This document shows, piece after piece, positions 38,583 to 48,188 of a DNA stretch of 64,000 nt. Positions within the stretch are counted from its first letter, which is position 1, and every line of letters begins with the position of its first letter. The stretch is from CAVXXB01 sp963765585. Its GTDB lineage: Bacteria > Calditrichota > Calditrichia > JAJRVZ01. Made by a program: the position numbers and the translations under genes. A model generated the notes under the pieces. It saw nothing but the letters and a program-made list of their open reading frames with translations. It was not told where the DNA came from and did no database searches. The stretch lies in the NCBI GenBank assembly GCA_963765585.1, contig CAVXXB010000016.1, positions 62,001-126,000 of the forward strand. The letters are read 5' to 3'.

Positions 38583-39028
38583 ATTGCATCATATCATCCT
38601 AAAATAGAACGCGGATTACACGGATTACACGGATTAACGCTGATAAAAAAATCATTAAAAAAACCTCTTCGTTTTGCGTCTCTGCGTCTCTGCGAGGGGT
38701 AAATTATCTTTGCCCAATAAAAAGGTGAGTATCAGATAATACCATCTTAATTGGTAATGTGACCATCAAACTAATTACCCATAAAAATGCTGAATTTTAT
38801 TGATTTTTATAGTAGTTTGAGTAAATTAACCTCGGTTCAGAAATAATCTGAATAGTAATCAAATCCATACATTGTATTTCAAATAGAATTTAATCATATC
38901 AAAGTAAGTACATTTAAAACATGTTTCTTTATCAGGATTTGTTAATTTCTTTGTTCATCAGGTATTTTGTTAATTAGTCAAAATATTATTAATAATTCAT
39001 CAAATCAGAAAATTATTCAGGAGGAAGA
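38583..39028. other. Gene-free spacer with short repeats
   Basis: Tandem GGATTACAC units near 38612-38640 and a GCGTCTCT-type 8-mer repeat near 38677-38697 (also near 10118, 6525 and 58300) are the only structure. A good ribosome-binding site AGGAGGA lies at 39019-39025. Confidence 0.5.
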
Positions 39029-40183
39029 ATGAAATTAGTTAAGGTTTTGTTAATATTAGGTTTAGTATTTATCGTGAGCTGTAAAAATACCACGGAAGAA
39101 GATCCAACAGAAGTTTGTGATCCAAATTCTGAACTGGCAATTCTTGCAGATATTAAAAGCGATGCCGATGCCGGGGCGCTTAAAGTGATGTCGCGGAATA
39201 TCTATATAGGTGCGGATGTTGATGTGGTACTGGGAGCCGAAAATGTAATGGATATACCCGGATTGGTTGCGACAGCCTATGCAACATTGGAAAAAACGGA
39301 TTTTAATAAACGGGCACTTATGCTTGCCGACGAGATTGCCCTGGCAAACCCGCATGTGATCGGATTGCAGGAAGTTTTGATGCTATATACCCAGTCACCG
39401 GGAGATTTTTTAATTGGAAATCCGGTTGCAGCAGAGAATCTTGAATGGGATTATCTTGCAATTTTAATGGATGCACTCAGTGCAAAGGGATTAAATTATA
39501 CGGTAGCACATACCATTGAGAATGCAAATATTGAACTGCCCATGCTGGTGGGTGTTGATAGTGAATTCAATCCGCTTCTCGATGACGTGCGAATCGTTGA
39601 TCATGATGTATTACTTGTGCGCAGTGATGTCCAGGTATCCAAAAAAATGAAGGGAAATTATCAGGCAGTCCTTCCGGTAGATGAAGAGCTTGGTCTTGTC
39701 ATTCAGAGGGGATATGTATCCGTTGAAGCTAAAGTGGGTGAAAATAGCTACCGTATTGCAAACACACATCTGGAAGCGGCTAATATTGAAGAACTGAGGG
39801 CCGCGCAGGCCGCTGAATTGCTGGCCATTCATGCGGGGGAAACTCTGCCAGTTATTTTTATTGGTGATTTTAATACACCTGCCCCTGATAATTCTACCTA
39901 TCAATTAGTAACAGGTGCCGGATATAAAGATGTCTGGGATCATAACACCGAGACATACACCTATAATGGTGATGGGAATACCTACGGACATTATGGTGGT
40001 ACAACTGGTGATCTGAGCAATACTACGGTAAATATGTTCATGAGAATTGATTTTGTTTTCGTGCGTTCTGAGACAGATCCTACCTGGGGACCTGTTGTTG
40101 TGGTTGGTGATGAGACTTGTGAACGTAAGAATGATTTGTGGGCATCTGACCATGCCGGTGTTATTACTATGATGAAATTTTAA
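39029..40183 (+). CDS. Lipoprotein of the endonuclease/exonuclease/phosphatase family
   Basis: A 384-residue lipoprotein: residues 1-18 are a signal with lipobox IVSC. The EEP fold follows: VMSRNIYIGADVD, the metal-binding glutamate in IGLQEVLM, a NTHLEA strand, GDFNTPAP, and the C-terminal SDHAGVITMM. This fold includes nucleases and lipid or sugar phosphodiesterases; the surface location argues for a scavenging role, but the substrate is not readable. Confidence 0.85.
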   Translation: MKLVKVLLILGLVFIVSCKNTTEEDPTEVCDPNSELAILADIKSDADAGALKVMSRNIYIGADVDVVLGAENVMDIPGLVATAYATLEKTDFNKRALMLADEIALANPHVIGLQEVLMLYTQSPGDFLIGNPVAAENLEWDYLAILMDALSAKGLNYTVAHTIENANIELPMLVGVDSEFNPLLDDVRIVDHDVLLVRSDVQVSKKMKGNYQAVLPVDEELGLVIQRGYVSVEAKVGENSYRIANTHLEAANIEELRAAQAAELLAIHAGETLPVIFIGDFNTPAPDNSTYQLVTGAGYKDVWDHNTETYTYNGDGNTYGHYGGTTGDLSNTTVNMFMRIDFVFVRSETDPTWGPVVVVGDETCERKNDLWASDHAGVITMMKF

Positions 40184-40205
40184 TTTAAATAATATTTAAA
40201 TGCGT

Positions 40206-40226
40206 GGAACGGTCTCAGACCGTTCC
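40206..40226. repeat. 21-bp palindrome
   Basis: GGAACGGTCT and AGACCGTTCC around a single C, just after the preceding stop codon. It could form a hairpin ahead of the terminator that follows. Confidence 0.7.
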
Positions 40227-40237
40227 CTACATTTTAC

Positions 40238-40274
40238 CTCGTTCTCAGGTCTATCCTGGGAACGAGTTTTTTTT
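40238..40274 (+). terminator. Rho-independent terminator
   Basis: CTCGTTCTCAGG pairs with CCTGGGAACGAG (one mismatch) over a 5-nt loop and is followed by eight T. It ends the transcript of the upstream lipoprotein gene. Confidence 0.9.
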
Positions 40275-40752
40275 GTGAGACCTGCTTCAGTCCTTCTTTA
40301 GAACTTTTCTATAATTTGGAGTTCTATAAACATTATTTTCTCAACAGCAATGAACGCTAAGAATTACGCAAGGTAGAGAAAGATTAATACATATTTATTT
40401 TGCGAACTCACTGCCTCCTCTGCGCACTTTGCGGTAATAAATCTGGAAACACCAGGTCAAGACAGGACTACTAACTAATTATTTTTCCAGATTAATAATA
40501 AATTATTGATTAAATTGTGATTTAGCGACTCAGCTGATAAATTAAATTAGCTATATATATAGCAAGAGAGTTCTGAAAAATGCAAATTTCTGCCAAATCG
40601 TCATCCTGAACTTGTTTCAGGATCTAATTAAATAGACCCTGAAATTAATTCAGGGTGACCAATTGTTTGTTTTATTGCATTTATTTGAACTTTCAACAAA
40701 TATAATCAAGTGAGATTCACAATAAGATAATCATAATAAATATGGTGATAAA
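40275..40752. other. Gene-free spacer before galE with two related palindromes
   Basis: At 40600-40625 (TCCTGAACTTGTTTCAGGA core) and 40636-40659 (CCCTGAAATTAATTCAGGG core) lie two palindromes whose outer ends read GTCATCC and GGTGACC. Such elements are widely dispersed in bacterial genomes. The remainder is AT-rich with no ORF of merit. Confidence 0.55.
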
Positions 40753-41727
40753 GTGAGTAAAAAATCTATTTTAGTAACCGGTGGGGCCGGCTATATCGGT
40801 AGTCATGTAGTGCATCTGCTTTGTGATGAAGGACATCGGGTGACCATTCTCGATAATTTTTCACTTGGGCGGGAAGAAAATGTGGACTCGCGGGCAGAGG
40901 TGATCCGAGGTGATATTTTAAATACAGCAGATCTAAAAAAGTCATTTAGTAACAATATTGATGTTGTATTTCACTTTGCCGCATGGAAGGCTGCCGGGGA
41001 ATCCATGGTTGATCCGGGCAAATATGCGGTGAATAATATCAGCGGCACAATAAACCTGTTAAATGTAATGCTTGATCATGATGTGAGTAAACTGGTTTTC
41101 TCATCATCAGCGGCTGTGTACGGAAATCCCGTATACTTACCTGTTGATGAAAATCATCCAAAAAATCCCGAGAATTATTACGGATACTCTAAACTGGCTA
41201 TAGAACAGAATCTTTACTGGTATAGTATGATAAAGAATTTGCGCTATGCAGCATTGCGTTATTTTAATGCGACCGGTTATGATATAAATGGTCGAATCAG
41301 GGGTAGAGAAAAAAATCCGGCAAATCTGACACCGATCGTAATGGAAGTGGCTGCCGGAGAGCGAAGTCAAATGGATGTATTCGGCAATGATTATGATACC
41401 AGGGATGGGACTTGTATCAGGGATTACATACATGTCAATGATCTGGCCACAGCCCATTTAAAAGCTATGGAATATCTTTTCAACGAGAAAAAGGATCTGG
41501 TGGTAAATCTGGGAACAGGTGCCGGGCAAACGGTCCTGGAAATGATTCATACTGCCCAGGATGTAACAAACAGTCCGATAAAATATAATATTGTGGCTCG
41601 CAGGGCGGGAGATCCCAGAGAACTGGTTGCCAGCAGTGATCTTGCCAGGCAGCTCCTGGGCTGGCAGGCTGAATATTCAGATTTAAAAACCATCATGGAG
41701 TCAATGAAACAGGTTTATTTTTTGTAA
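40753..41727 (+). CDS. galE: UDP-glucose 4-epimerase
   Basis: A 324-residue short-chain dehydrogenase-type epimerase linking UDP-glucose and UDP-galactose. The NAD-binding VTGGAGYIGSHVV, HFAAWKAAGESM, SSSAAVYGNP, and the catalytic YGYSK are intact, as are RYFNATGYD and DGTCIRDYIHV. The start is a GTG at 40753 with GGTGAT upstream. Confidence 0.93.
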   Translation: MSKKSILVTGGAGYIGSHVVHLLCDEGHRVTILDNFSLGREENVDSRAEVIRGDILNTADLKKSFSNNIDVVFHFAAWKAAGESMVDPGKYAVNNISGTINLLNVMLDHDVSKLVFSSSAAVYGNPVYLPVDENHPKNPENYYGYSKLAIEQNLYWYSMIKNLRYAALRYFNATGYDINGRIRGREKNPANLTPIVMEVAAGERSQMDVFGNDYDTRDGTCIRDYIHVNDLATAHLKAMEYLFNEKKDLVVNLGTGAGQTVLEMIHTAQDVTNSPIKYNIVARRAGDPRELVASSDLARQLLGWQAEYSDLKTIMESMKQVYFL

Positions 41728-41750
41728 AAAGTCATGAGAATTTTTTAAAT

Positions 41751-41868
41751 TCGGTATACTAGGTACTCGGTTCTGGGTACTGGCTACTCGTCACTGGGCG
41801 CTCGTTTATAGAAAATTTATTTCAAGTTTTAATCTAAAACGAGAGCCGAGTACCCAGTGCCTGGTATA
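41751..41868. repeat. Inverted pair of heptamer arrays (CTCGGTA family)
   Basis: A run of 7-bp units (CTCGGTT, CTGGGTA, CTGGCTA, CTCGTCA, CTGGGCG) at about 41758-41815 is followed at 41836-41868 by the reverse-complement form (ACGAGAGCCGAGTACCCAG...). The two can pair into a long hairpin just before the exchanger gene, as in 15064-15219. Confidence 0.7.
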
Positions 41869-41909
41869 AAGAATTTACAGAATTGCACAATAGAGGAATG
41901 TAGTCAAAA

Positions 41910-42869
41910 ATGGATTTAGCGTTATCTATAGCTCTTATTGTTGTTGGATTTGTACTGCTGATAAAAGCAGCAGATTATCTTGTGGATGGGGCGGCCGCAT
42001 TGGCTGCAAAATTTTCCGTCTCTGAAATCGTCATTGGATTAACCATAGTCTCGTTCGGTACCTCAGCGCCCGAACTGATTGTAAATGTTATCGCCAGCAT
42101 CAGGGGAAATTCAGACATCACTCTGGGTAATGTGATTGGTAGTAATATAATGAATACCCTTGCCATTTTAGGTATCGCTGGAATTATATACGCTATTAAG
42201 ATAGAAAAGAATACGGTCTGGCGCGAGATTCCTTTTTCATTGTTGGCAACTGTGGTTTTATTTATTGCATGCAATGATATGCTGTTTGATGGTGCAGAAA
42301 ATCTTTTATCCCGGACCGACGGTATTTTGTTCTTATTGTTTTTTGTAATTTTTATTGTGTATACCTTTACTGTTTCAAAAGTAGAAACAACAGACCTGCC
42401 GGAGATAAAAATATTATCTACGCTGAAAATTTGGATCTATATTATATTGGGAATGATCGGTTTGTTCCTGGGTGGAAAACTGGTCGTCGAGAACGCCGTA
42501 GAGATAGCCAGAGTTCTGGAAATCAGTGAAAAAGTGGTCGGTTTGACCGTTGTGGCAGTTGGTACATCGTTGCCTGAGTTGGTTACCTCTGCAGTTGCGG
42601 CAGTGAAGAAAAAATCTGATATCGCTATCGGTAATATAGTGGGATCGAACATATTTAACATATTTTTTGTTCTTGCCATAAGCACAATTATCCGGCCGAT
42701 TCCGTTTATCAGCAGTCTCAATGTTGATTTGATAGTTCTGATCCTGGTCTCGATATTCCTTTTTCTGATCATGTTCACCGGTAAAAAACGAGTTATAGAT
42801 CGCTGGGAATCTGCTATATTATTGATAGTTTATATTATCTATACCATCTATATTATTATTCGCGGCTAA
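41910..42869 (+). CDS. Calcium/sodium antiporter (CaCA family)
   Basis: A 319-residue inner-membrane protein of about ten helices in two inverted halves. The two alpha-repeats carry the ion-binding motifs: VSFGTSAPELIVNV with GNVIGSNIMN in the first half, and VAVGTSLPELVTSA with GNIVGSNIFN in the second. It exchanges Ca2+ (or another cation) for Na+ or H+. Confidence 0.95.
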   Translation: MDLALSIALIVVGFVLLIKAADYLVDGAAALAAKFSVSEIVIGLTIVSFGTSAPELIVNVIASIRGNSDITLGNVIGSNIMNTLAILGIAGIIYAIKIEKNTVWREIPFSLLATVVLFIACNDMLFDGAENLLSRTDGILFLLFFVIFIVYTFTVSKVETTDLPEIKILSTLKIWIYIILGMIGLFLGGKLVVENAVEIARVLEISEKVVGLTVVAVGTSLPELVTSAVAAVKKKSDIAIGNIVGSNIFNIFFVLAISTIIRPIPFISSLNVDLIVLILVSIFLFLIMFTGKKRVIDRWESAILLIVYIIYTIYIIIRG

Positions 42870-43197
42870 GGCAGATTATTATCATAGGAAAATAGCTGCT
42901 TACAGTCCTATTTTTAAAATTATCTACAATATTTTTCAAAGAAAAATTTGTAATTATATTGTACATCAAATCTCTATATATTACATTCTCATAATCAAAA
43001 TCTAATATAGTAGAATTGTTCACTAAAGATTTATACGATTCATTGTGAACAATCTTCTGAAATACCCCATACCAAATATACGCAGGCAAGTTCAGGATGA
43101 CGCTTTGGAACAAATTTGTATTTTTCGGAAGTCTCATACAGAATAAGTGCTTAGTTGATGAAAAATATTATTGTCTAACTTAACATGAGATAATGTA
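42870..43197. other. Spacer without recognised features
   Basis: AT-rich, no convincing ORF, terminator or repeat. The promoter of the downstream sugar-metabolism cluster may lie here. Confidence 0.4.
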
Positions 43198-44107
43198 ATG
43201 GAAAGACGAAATTTTTTATTGAGTATTCCCGCTACACTTGCTGCAGCCAAGGTATACGCAAATTCCGCGCCACCGGAGTCAAACAAATTCAATCTGAAAT
43301 ATGCGCCCCATTTTGGTATGTTTAAACATCATGCGGGAGAAGGCCTGATAGATCAATTAAAATTCTGTGCAGATGAAGGATTTACCGCATTTGAAGATAA
43401 TGGTATGATGGAGAGGACAATTGAAGTGCAGGAGAATCTTGCTTCAGAAATGGCGCGACTGAAGATAACCATGGGAGTTTTTGTTGCGTATGCAGAATTT
43501 AATTCAGCGACTTTTGTAAAAAAACCGGAAGTGGTAAAAAATAATCTGCTAAAGCGAATGAATAAAGCTGGTGGACGTGGCAAAACGGGTCAATGCAAAA
43601 TGGTGCACTGTTGTTCCGGGTACATTTGAAACCAGTGTTGAATGGGATTATCAGACTGCAAATGTAATCGAAAATCTTAAATATTGTGCTGAGGTGTTTG
43701 AACCCCACGGAATTACAATGGTTCTTGAGCCGCTAAATGCATGGACTGACCATCCGGGCTTATTTTTAACAAAAATTCCCCAGGCGTATCAAATTTGCCG
43801 CGCAGTGAACAGCCCATCCTGTAAGATCCTCGATGACCTGTATCACCAGCAAATAACCGAGGGTAATTTAATTCCCAATATGGATATGGCGTGGAGTGAA
43901 ATAGCGTATTTTCAGGTGGGTGACAATCCGGGACGAAAAGAGCCCACTACAGGAGAAATAAATTATTTGAATGTATTTAAGCATATTCACTCAAAGGGGT
44001 TTACGGGTGTGGTTGGTATGGAACATGGTAATAGTATGGCAGGTAAGTCCGGGGAACGGGCAGTGATTGATGCATATCGATCGTGTAATGATTTTCTTCC
44101 TGGATAA
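43198..44107 (+). CDS. Exported TIM-barrel sugar isomerase/epimerase (hydroxypyruvate isomerase-like), frame interrupted
   Basis: A sugar-phosphate isomerase/epimerase-type TIM barrel with a Tat-like signal (MERRNFLLSIPATLAAAKVYANSA). The first frame ends at 43629 but loses similarity at NKAGGRG; the +1 frame continues DVAKRVNAKWCTVVPGTFE, VLEPLN, and ends GFTGVVGMEHGNS. Removing one G near 43571 (GCTGGTGG to GCTGTGG) restores NKAVDVAKRV and a 302-residue protein. First gene of the DUF1080/oxidoreductase cluster. Likely acts on a keto sugar product; substrate not readable. Confidence 0.8.
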
Positions 44108-44267
44108 TAATTGATACGATGATGCCAGGTACTCGGTGCAGGCACTCGGTTCTCGGTGTTGACGGCCATTTGATAGTTCACCAACAGGTACGGGTATCCC
44201 GTGCCGTCTCTCATATCAGGCCCTTATATTATTTTAATCTATCACTAACATTCGGGAGGTAAATCCG

Positions 44268-44939
44268 ATGAAAATTACACTAGTACCAGTTATAAGCTTG
44301 CTTGTTGTCCTGGCCGCCTGTGGAACTAAACAGGATAGTCCAGAACAAAAGTCAAATTCGCAGGTTATTGTGCCGGATAAACCAATGACACTTTGGAATG
44401 GAAAAAATTTTTCCGGTTTTGGATTTTATCTGGAAGATCCCAATGTGGATCCCAGAATGGTTTGGACAATAAAGGATGACGTAATTCATTGCACCGGTGT
44501 TCCGGCTGGATATATGTTCACTGATAAGGAATATGGTAACTACAGGCTTCTGGTAGAATGGCGCTGGTCTGCGGAACCGGGAAACAGTGGAGTCCTCTTG
44601 CATAAAACAGGTATTGATACAGTTTGGCCCAAATCCATTGAAGCACAATTAATGGCGGAAAATGCAGGAGATTTTTACCTGATTGGCGGTACCACCATGA
44701 ATGAACAGACGGATAAATCTAAACGACGCGTACAGAAAAAGCAGGAGAGCAGTGAAAAACCAGCCGGTGAATGGAATACCTATGATATTACCTGCAAGGA
44801 TGATACGATCATACTTGTCGTCAACAATGTATTGCAGAACTCAGCTTCGGGGGCATCGGTAACCGCTGGGAAAATATGTCTGCAGAGCGAAGGAAAACCA
44901 ATTGAGTTCCGTAAAATTTTTCTGGAACCGCTTGAGTAA
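44268..44939 (+). CDS. DUF1080 lipoprotein (3-keto-glycoside hydrolase/lyase type)
   Basis: A 223-residue lipoprotein with lipobox LAAC at residues 15-18. The rest is one DUF1080 concanavalin-like beta-sandwich: MTLWNGKNFSGFGF, NYRLLVEWRWSAEPGNSGVLLH, IEAQLM, PAGEWNTYDI, and the closing CLQSEGKPIEFRKIFLEPL. Members of this family cleave glycosides already oxidised at C3, or are listed as 3-keto-disaccharide hydrolases. It follows the isomerase-like gene and precedes the cytochrome-SUMF1 fusion. A good GGGAGGT site lies before the ATG. Confidence 0.87.
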   Translation: MKITLVPVISLLVVLAACGTKQDSPEQKSNSQVIVPDKPMTLWNGKNFSGFGFYLEDPNVDPRMVWTIKDDVIHCTGVPAGYMFTDKEYGNYRLLVEWRWSAEPGNSGVLLHKTGIDTVWPKSIEAQLMAENAGDFYLIGGTTMNEQTDKSKRRVQKKQESSEKPAGEWNTYDITCKDDTIILVVNNVLQNSASGASVTAGKICLQSEGKPIEFRKIFLEPLE

Positions 44940-44961
44940 ATCTGATTGAATAATTATTATT

Positions 44962-46464
44962 GTGAAGATTAATCAAGAACTAATAATTAAGTTTAAAAGT
45001 CTGTTTATCTTTCTGGCTGGTGTATTTCTGGTGCTAATTTTGCAGCAAGGGATACAATATTCGTCAAGTGATGATTTTTGCGGTTCTTGTCACATGCATC
45101 CGCATGCCTCACAAAACTGGCGTTTCAGCACACATTTTGATAATGAGAGCGGAGTCATTGTCCATTGTGTTGAATGTCACCTTCCTCCGGAGGGTCTGCC
45201 GTATCTATCTGCAAAAATAACTACCGGTTTGCGGGATGTGTGGGGTACCTTAGTGAAAAATGCCGATGAAATAAACTGGCAGCAAAAATCTACCCGTGAA
45301 GCAGCCATTCATCATGTATACAAAGAATCCTGTATCAAATGTCATCAAAACTTGTTTCCAAAAGAGATGTCAAAAAAGGGCGAGGACGCCCATCTTTATT
45401 ATGATCAACGTCCGGCGGAGCTAAGGTGTATCAATTGCCATCTGGATGTTGGTCATTTTCGCGAGCGTACGGAACAAATTGTGAGTGCAGTGAATCAGGA
45501 AATCTATCATGGACCGGCCCGTATCGATTCGTTTATAAATTTTACCGAGACAATTCCTGAAACATTTGTTGATTTTGATATGATAGCCATTCCGGGTGGA
45601 AAATTTAATATGGGAAGTCCGGAGAACGAGCCATTCAGAAATGTTGATGAGGGACCGGTTCGTTCTGTAGAAATCAGTTCGTTCTGGATGGCAAAAACAG
45701 AAGTATCATGGTTAGAATTTGAAGCATATTATAACGAGACTCATAGTGAAAAACCATTATATGCCGCAGCTCAGTCAATATTGAGTGATCAAAAGGTGGA
45801 TGGCGTAACCGGGCCAACAGCGCCATATGGCGTACCGGATCAGGGATGGGGCCGAGGCCGCAGACCGGCCATTACCATGACACACTTTGCAGCCGAACAA
45901 TATTGTAGCTGGCTATCAGGCAAAACCGGTAAAACATATCGGCTACCAACTGAAGCAGAATGGGAGTATGCCTGCCGTGCCGGTACAGATGGTGCCTATT
46001 TTTTTGCCGGCAGCCCGAATGATTATTCTTCAAATACATTTCTGAACACGATCTTTGGCGCAGATACATCGACAATCAGTTCATATGTTATTTATGATCT
46101 GAATAGTATGGGAAAAACATATCTGCCCGGAACTGTGAAACCGAACGCATATGGTCTGATTCATATGCTGGGAAACGTGAAAGAATTTTGTTCTGATTTT
46201 TATGATGCAAATTCGTATGTTCAGAGTACATCAGGTGAGAATTTGGTAGATCCACGAGGACCACGGGAAAGAAGGGAATATGCTATCCGTGGCGGCTCCT
46301 TTCGCAGTGATGCTGCCGACCTAAGATCAGCCAACCGTGATCATACGCGATTTGATGCATGGATGTTGACCGATCCCCAGATCCCAAAGAGTAAATGGTG
46401 GTATTCTGATTGCAATGATGTGGGATTCCGGGTGGTTTGTGAATACAATGCATTGAATAAATAA
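44962..46464 (+). CDS. Tetraheme NapC-like cytochrome fused to a SUMF1 domain
   Basis: A 500-residue membrane-anchored protein. Residues 12-30 are a transmembrane helix, followed by four CxxCH heme sites at about residues 40 (CGSCH), 69 (CVECH), 124 (CIKCH) and 156 (CINCH), the NapC/NrfH arrangement of quinol dehydrogenases. From about 205 to the end is a SUMF1/formylglycine-generating-type domain (IPGGKFNMGSPENE, YRLPTEAEWEYACRAGT, LGNVKEF, AIRGGSFRSD, VGFRVVCE). The cysteine pair that true formylglycine enzymes carry after RGGS is missing, so that activity is doubtful. Start is a GTG at 44962. It may carry electrons from the quinone pool or from periplasmic sugar oxidation. Confidence 0.88.
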   Translation: MKINQELIIKFKSLFIFLAGVFLVLILQQGIQYSSSDDFCGSCHMHPHASQNWRFSTHFDNESGVIVHCVECHLPPEGLPYLSAKITTGLRDVWGTLVKNADEINWQQKSTREAAIHHVYKESCIKCHQNLFPKEMSKKGEDAHLYYDQRPAELRCINCHLDVGHFRERTEQIVSAVNQEIYHGPARIDSFINFTETIPETFVDFDMIAIPGGKFNMGSPENEPFRNVDEGPVRSVEISSFWMAKTEVSWLEFEAYYNETHSEKPLYAAAQSILSDQKVDGVTGPTAPYGVPDQGWGRGRRPAITMTHFAAEQYCSWLSGKTGKTYRLPTEAEWEYACRAGTDGAYFFAGSPNDYSSNTFLNTIFGADTSTISSYVIYDLNSMGKTYLPGTVKPNAYGLIHMLGNVKEFCSDFYDANSYVQSTSGENLVDPRGPRERREYAIRGGSFRSDAADLRSANRDHTRFDAWMLTDPQIPKSKWWYSDCNDVGFRVVCEYNALNK

Positions 46465-46488
46465 ATTGTGTTTTTGAAAGGAACTATT

Positions 46489-47799
46489 ATGTCCAAAGAA
46501 TTAAAGCGACGCGAGTTTATGGGCATCGGTGCGGTGGTGGCTGCCGGTGTGCTGGCTGGATGTTCCACAGGCTCCCAAAAAAGTTTTACTGTACCTACCT
46601 GGTTGGATCAGGCACCGGATGGTCCTGAATTAAAGGCCGGATTAATTGGTTGTGGCGGAAGAGGCACCGGTGCCGCTATCGATTTTCTAAATTCGGGTAA
46701 AAATTTACGTATCGAATCACTGGGAGATGTCTTTCAGGACAGACTCGATAGTTGCCGGGATAAAATATTAACTGAAAATCAAAATGAAGTTGCGGATGAA
46801 AAATGTTTTATCGGATTTGATGCTTTCGAAAAAGTAATCGATTCGGGGGTGGATGTAATCATATTGGCTACACCGCCGCATTTTCGACCAGAACATTTTG
46901 CTGCAGCTATTAATGCTAAAAAGCATGTATTTATGGAAAAACCGGTTGCGGTTGATCCGGTCGGCGCGCGTTCGATTATCGCATCTTCCAAAAGAGCTGA
47001 ATCATTGGGATTATGCGTAGGAACAGGAACCCAGCGTCGACACCAGAGAGATTATGTGGCTGCGTACAAACATATCTATGAAGGCATGATCGGTGATGTG
47101 GTCTCTGCAAACTGTTACTGGAACCAAAGCCAGCTATGGTATGTCAATCCAAAAAAACAATGGACTGAGATGGAGTACATGATACGTGATTGGGTAAACT
47201 GGACCTGGCTATCCGGAGATCATATTGTGGAGCAACATGTACATAATATAGATGTAGTAAACTGGTTTACTGGTATGCATCCGGTTAATGCAGTAGCTTT
47301 TGGCAGTCGCCATCGCAGGGTGACCGGAAACCAATATGATTCATTTAGTGTTGATTTTGAATATGAAAATGGAATTCATGTCCATAGCATGTGCCGGCAG
47401 ATAAACGATTGCGAAAATAATGTATCTGAATTTTTACAAGGCAGCAAGGGTTTCTCCAATGCCAGAAATTCAATCATGGATCTGGATGGAAATGTGCTCT
47501 GGGAGTATAAGTATCCTGTGGATGCCGATGGTAAACCGACAAATTATCCCAAGATTTCGCCCTATGTTCAGGAACACATCGATCTGGTTACCGCCATCCG
47601 GACAAATAAGCCATATGTCGAAGCGGAAAATACAGCCGTATCCACAATGGCCGCAATTATGGGACGAATTTCTGCCTACACAGGTAAAAAAGTAACCTGG
47701 GATGAAGTGATGAGTTCGGATCTTCGGCTCGGACCAACTGAGTATCATTTGGGTAAGGTAGATATTGATAAGCGCATTCCGGTGCCGGGGAGTGTATAG
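46489..47799 (+). CDS. Exported Gfo/Idh/MocA oxidoreductase (Tat lipoprotein)
   Basis: About 436 residues. The N-terminus KRREFMGIGAVVAAGVLAGC combines a twin-arginine motif with a lipobox, so it is probably folded with its cofactor and exported to the membrane. The Rossmann turn is LIGCGGRGTGA, and the conserved MEKPVAVD carries the catalytic lysine. A second conserved block is GDHIVEQHVHNIDVVNW. Such enzymes oxidise sugar hydroxyls, often at C3, with bound NAD(P). Start at 46489 chosen for AAAGGA 7 bp before the ATG, not the earlier ATG at 46468. Confidence 0.9.
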   Translation: MSKELKRREFMGIGAVVAAGVLAGCSTGSQKSFTVPTWLDQAPDGPELKAGLIGCGGRGTGAAIDFLNSGKNLRIESLGDVFQDRLDSCRDKILTENQNEVADEKCFIGFDAFEKVIDSGVDVIILATPPHFRPEHFAAAINAKKHVFMEKPVAVDPVGARSIIASSKRAESLGLCVGTGTQRRHQRDYVAAYKHIYEGMIGDVVSANCYWNQSQLWYVNPKKQWTEMEYMIRDWVNWTWLSGDHIVEQHVHNIDVVNWFTGMHPVNAVAFGSRHRRVTGNQYDSFSVDFEYENGIHVHSMCRQINDCENNVSEFLQGSKGFSNARNSIMDLDGNVLWEYKYPVDADGKPTNYPKISPYVQEHIDLVTAIRTNKPYVEAENTAVSTMAAIMGRISAYTGKKVTWDEVMSSDLRLGPTEYHLGKVDIDKRIPVPGSV

Positions 47800-48188
47800 A
47801 GCAGGATGCAGGGTGCAAGATACAAGATACAAGAAACTGGATACTGGATGCTTGATGCCGGATGCTGGGCACTCGGTCCTCGGCACTGGCTACAAGGCAA
47901 TATATTCTGGATACTTAATGTTGGATATAGTTGTCATTCTAGAAGAAACTTTTAACCAAGAGTAGTATGCAGGATTTTCAGCATGGTCTCCAGATTCTGA
48001 ACACGAGATTTTCTAATTACCTAAATACCAGGATTGATAATTGGAAATTGGAATTTGTTTAGGATTTAGATATTAGATATTCGGATTTATTATCAGATAT
48101 CTGATATTTGATTCTAATAAGATGATGCAGGTTGCACGATACAGGATAAAAGATATATCAAAAAATATATATTATTGGAGGAATTAAA
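47800..48188. repeat. Spacer filled with heptamer repeats
   Basis: About 47802-47870 carries GATGCAG, AAGATAC, GATACTG, GATGCTT and GATGCCG-like 7-bp units, then CTCGGTC-family units to about 47890. Further copies near 48125-48150. AT-rich palindromic stretches (GATATTAGATATTC, ATCAGATATCTGAT) lie at about 48065-48115. No gene is seen; a strong GGAGGA lies before the next ATG. Confidence 0.65.

Noticed and set aside
42856..43137. Minus-strand ORF of 93 codons before the isomerase-like gene
   Set aside because: AT-rich, no motif, no ribosome-binding site, and overlaps the end of the exchanger gene; not supported.
44962..46464. Classical sulfatase-activating formylglycine enzyme
   Set aside because: The active-site cysteines after RGGS are absent and no sulfatase gene is in the window.
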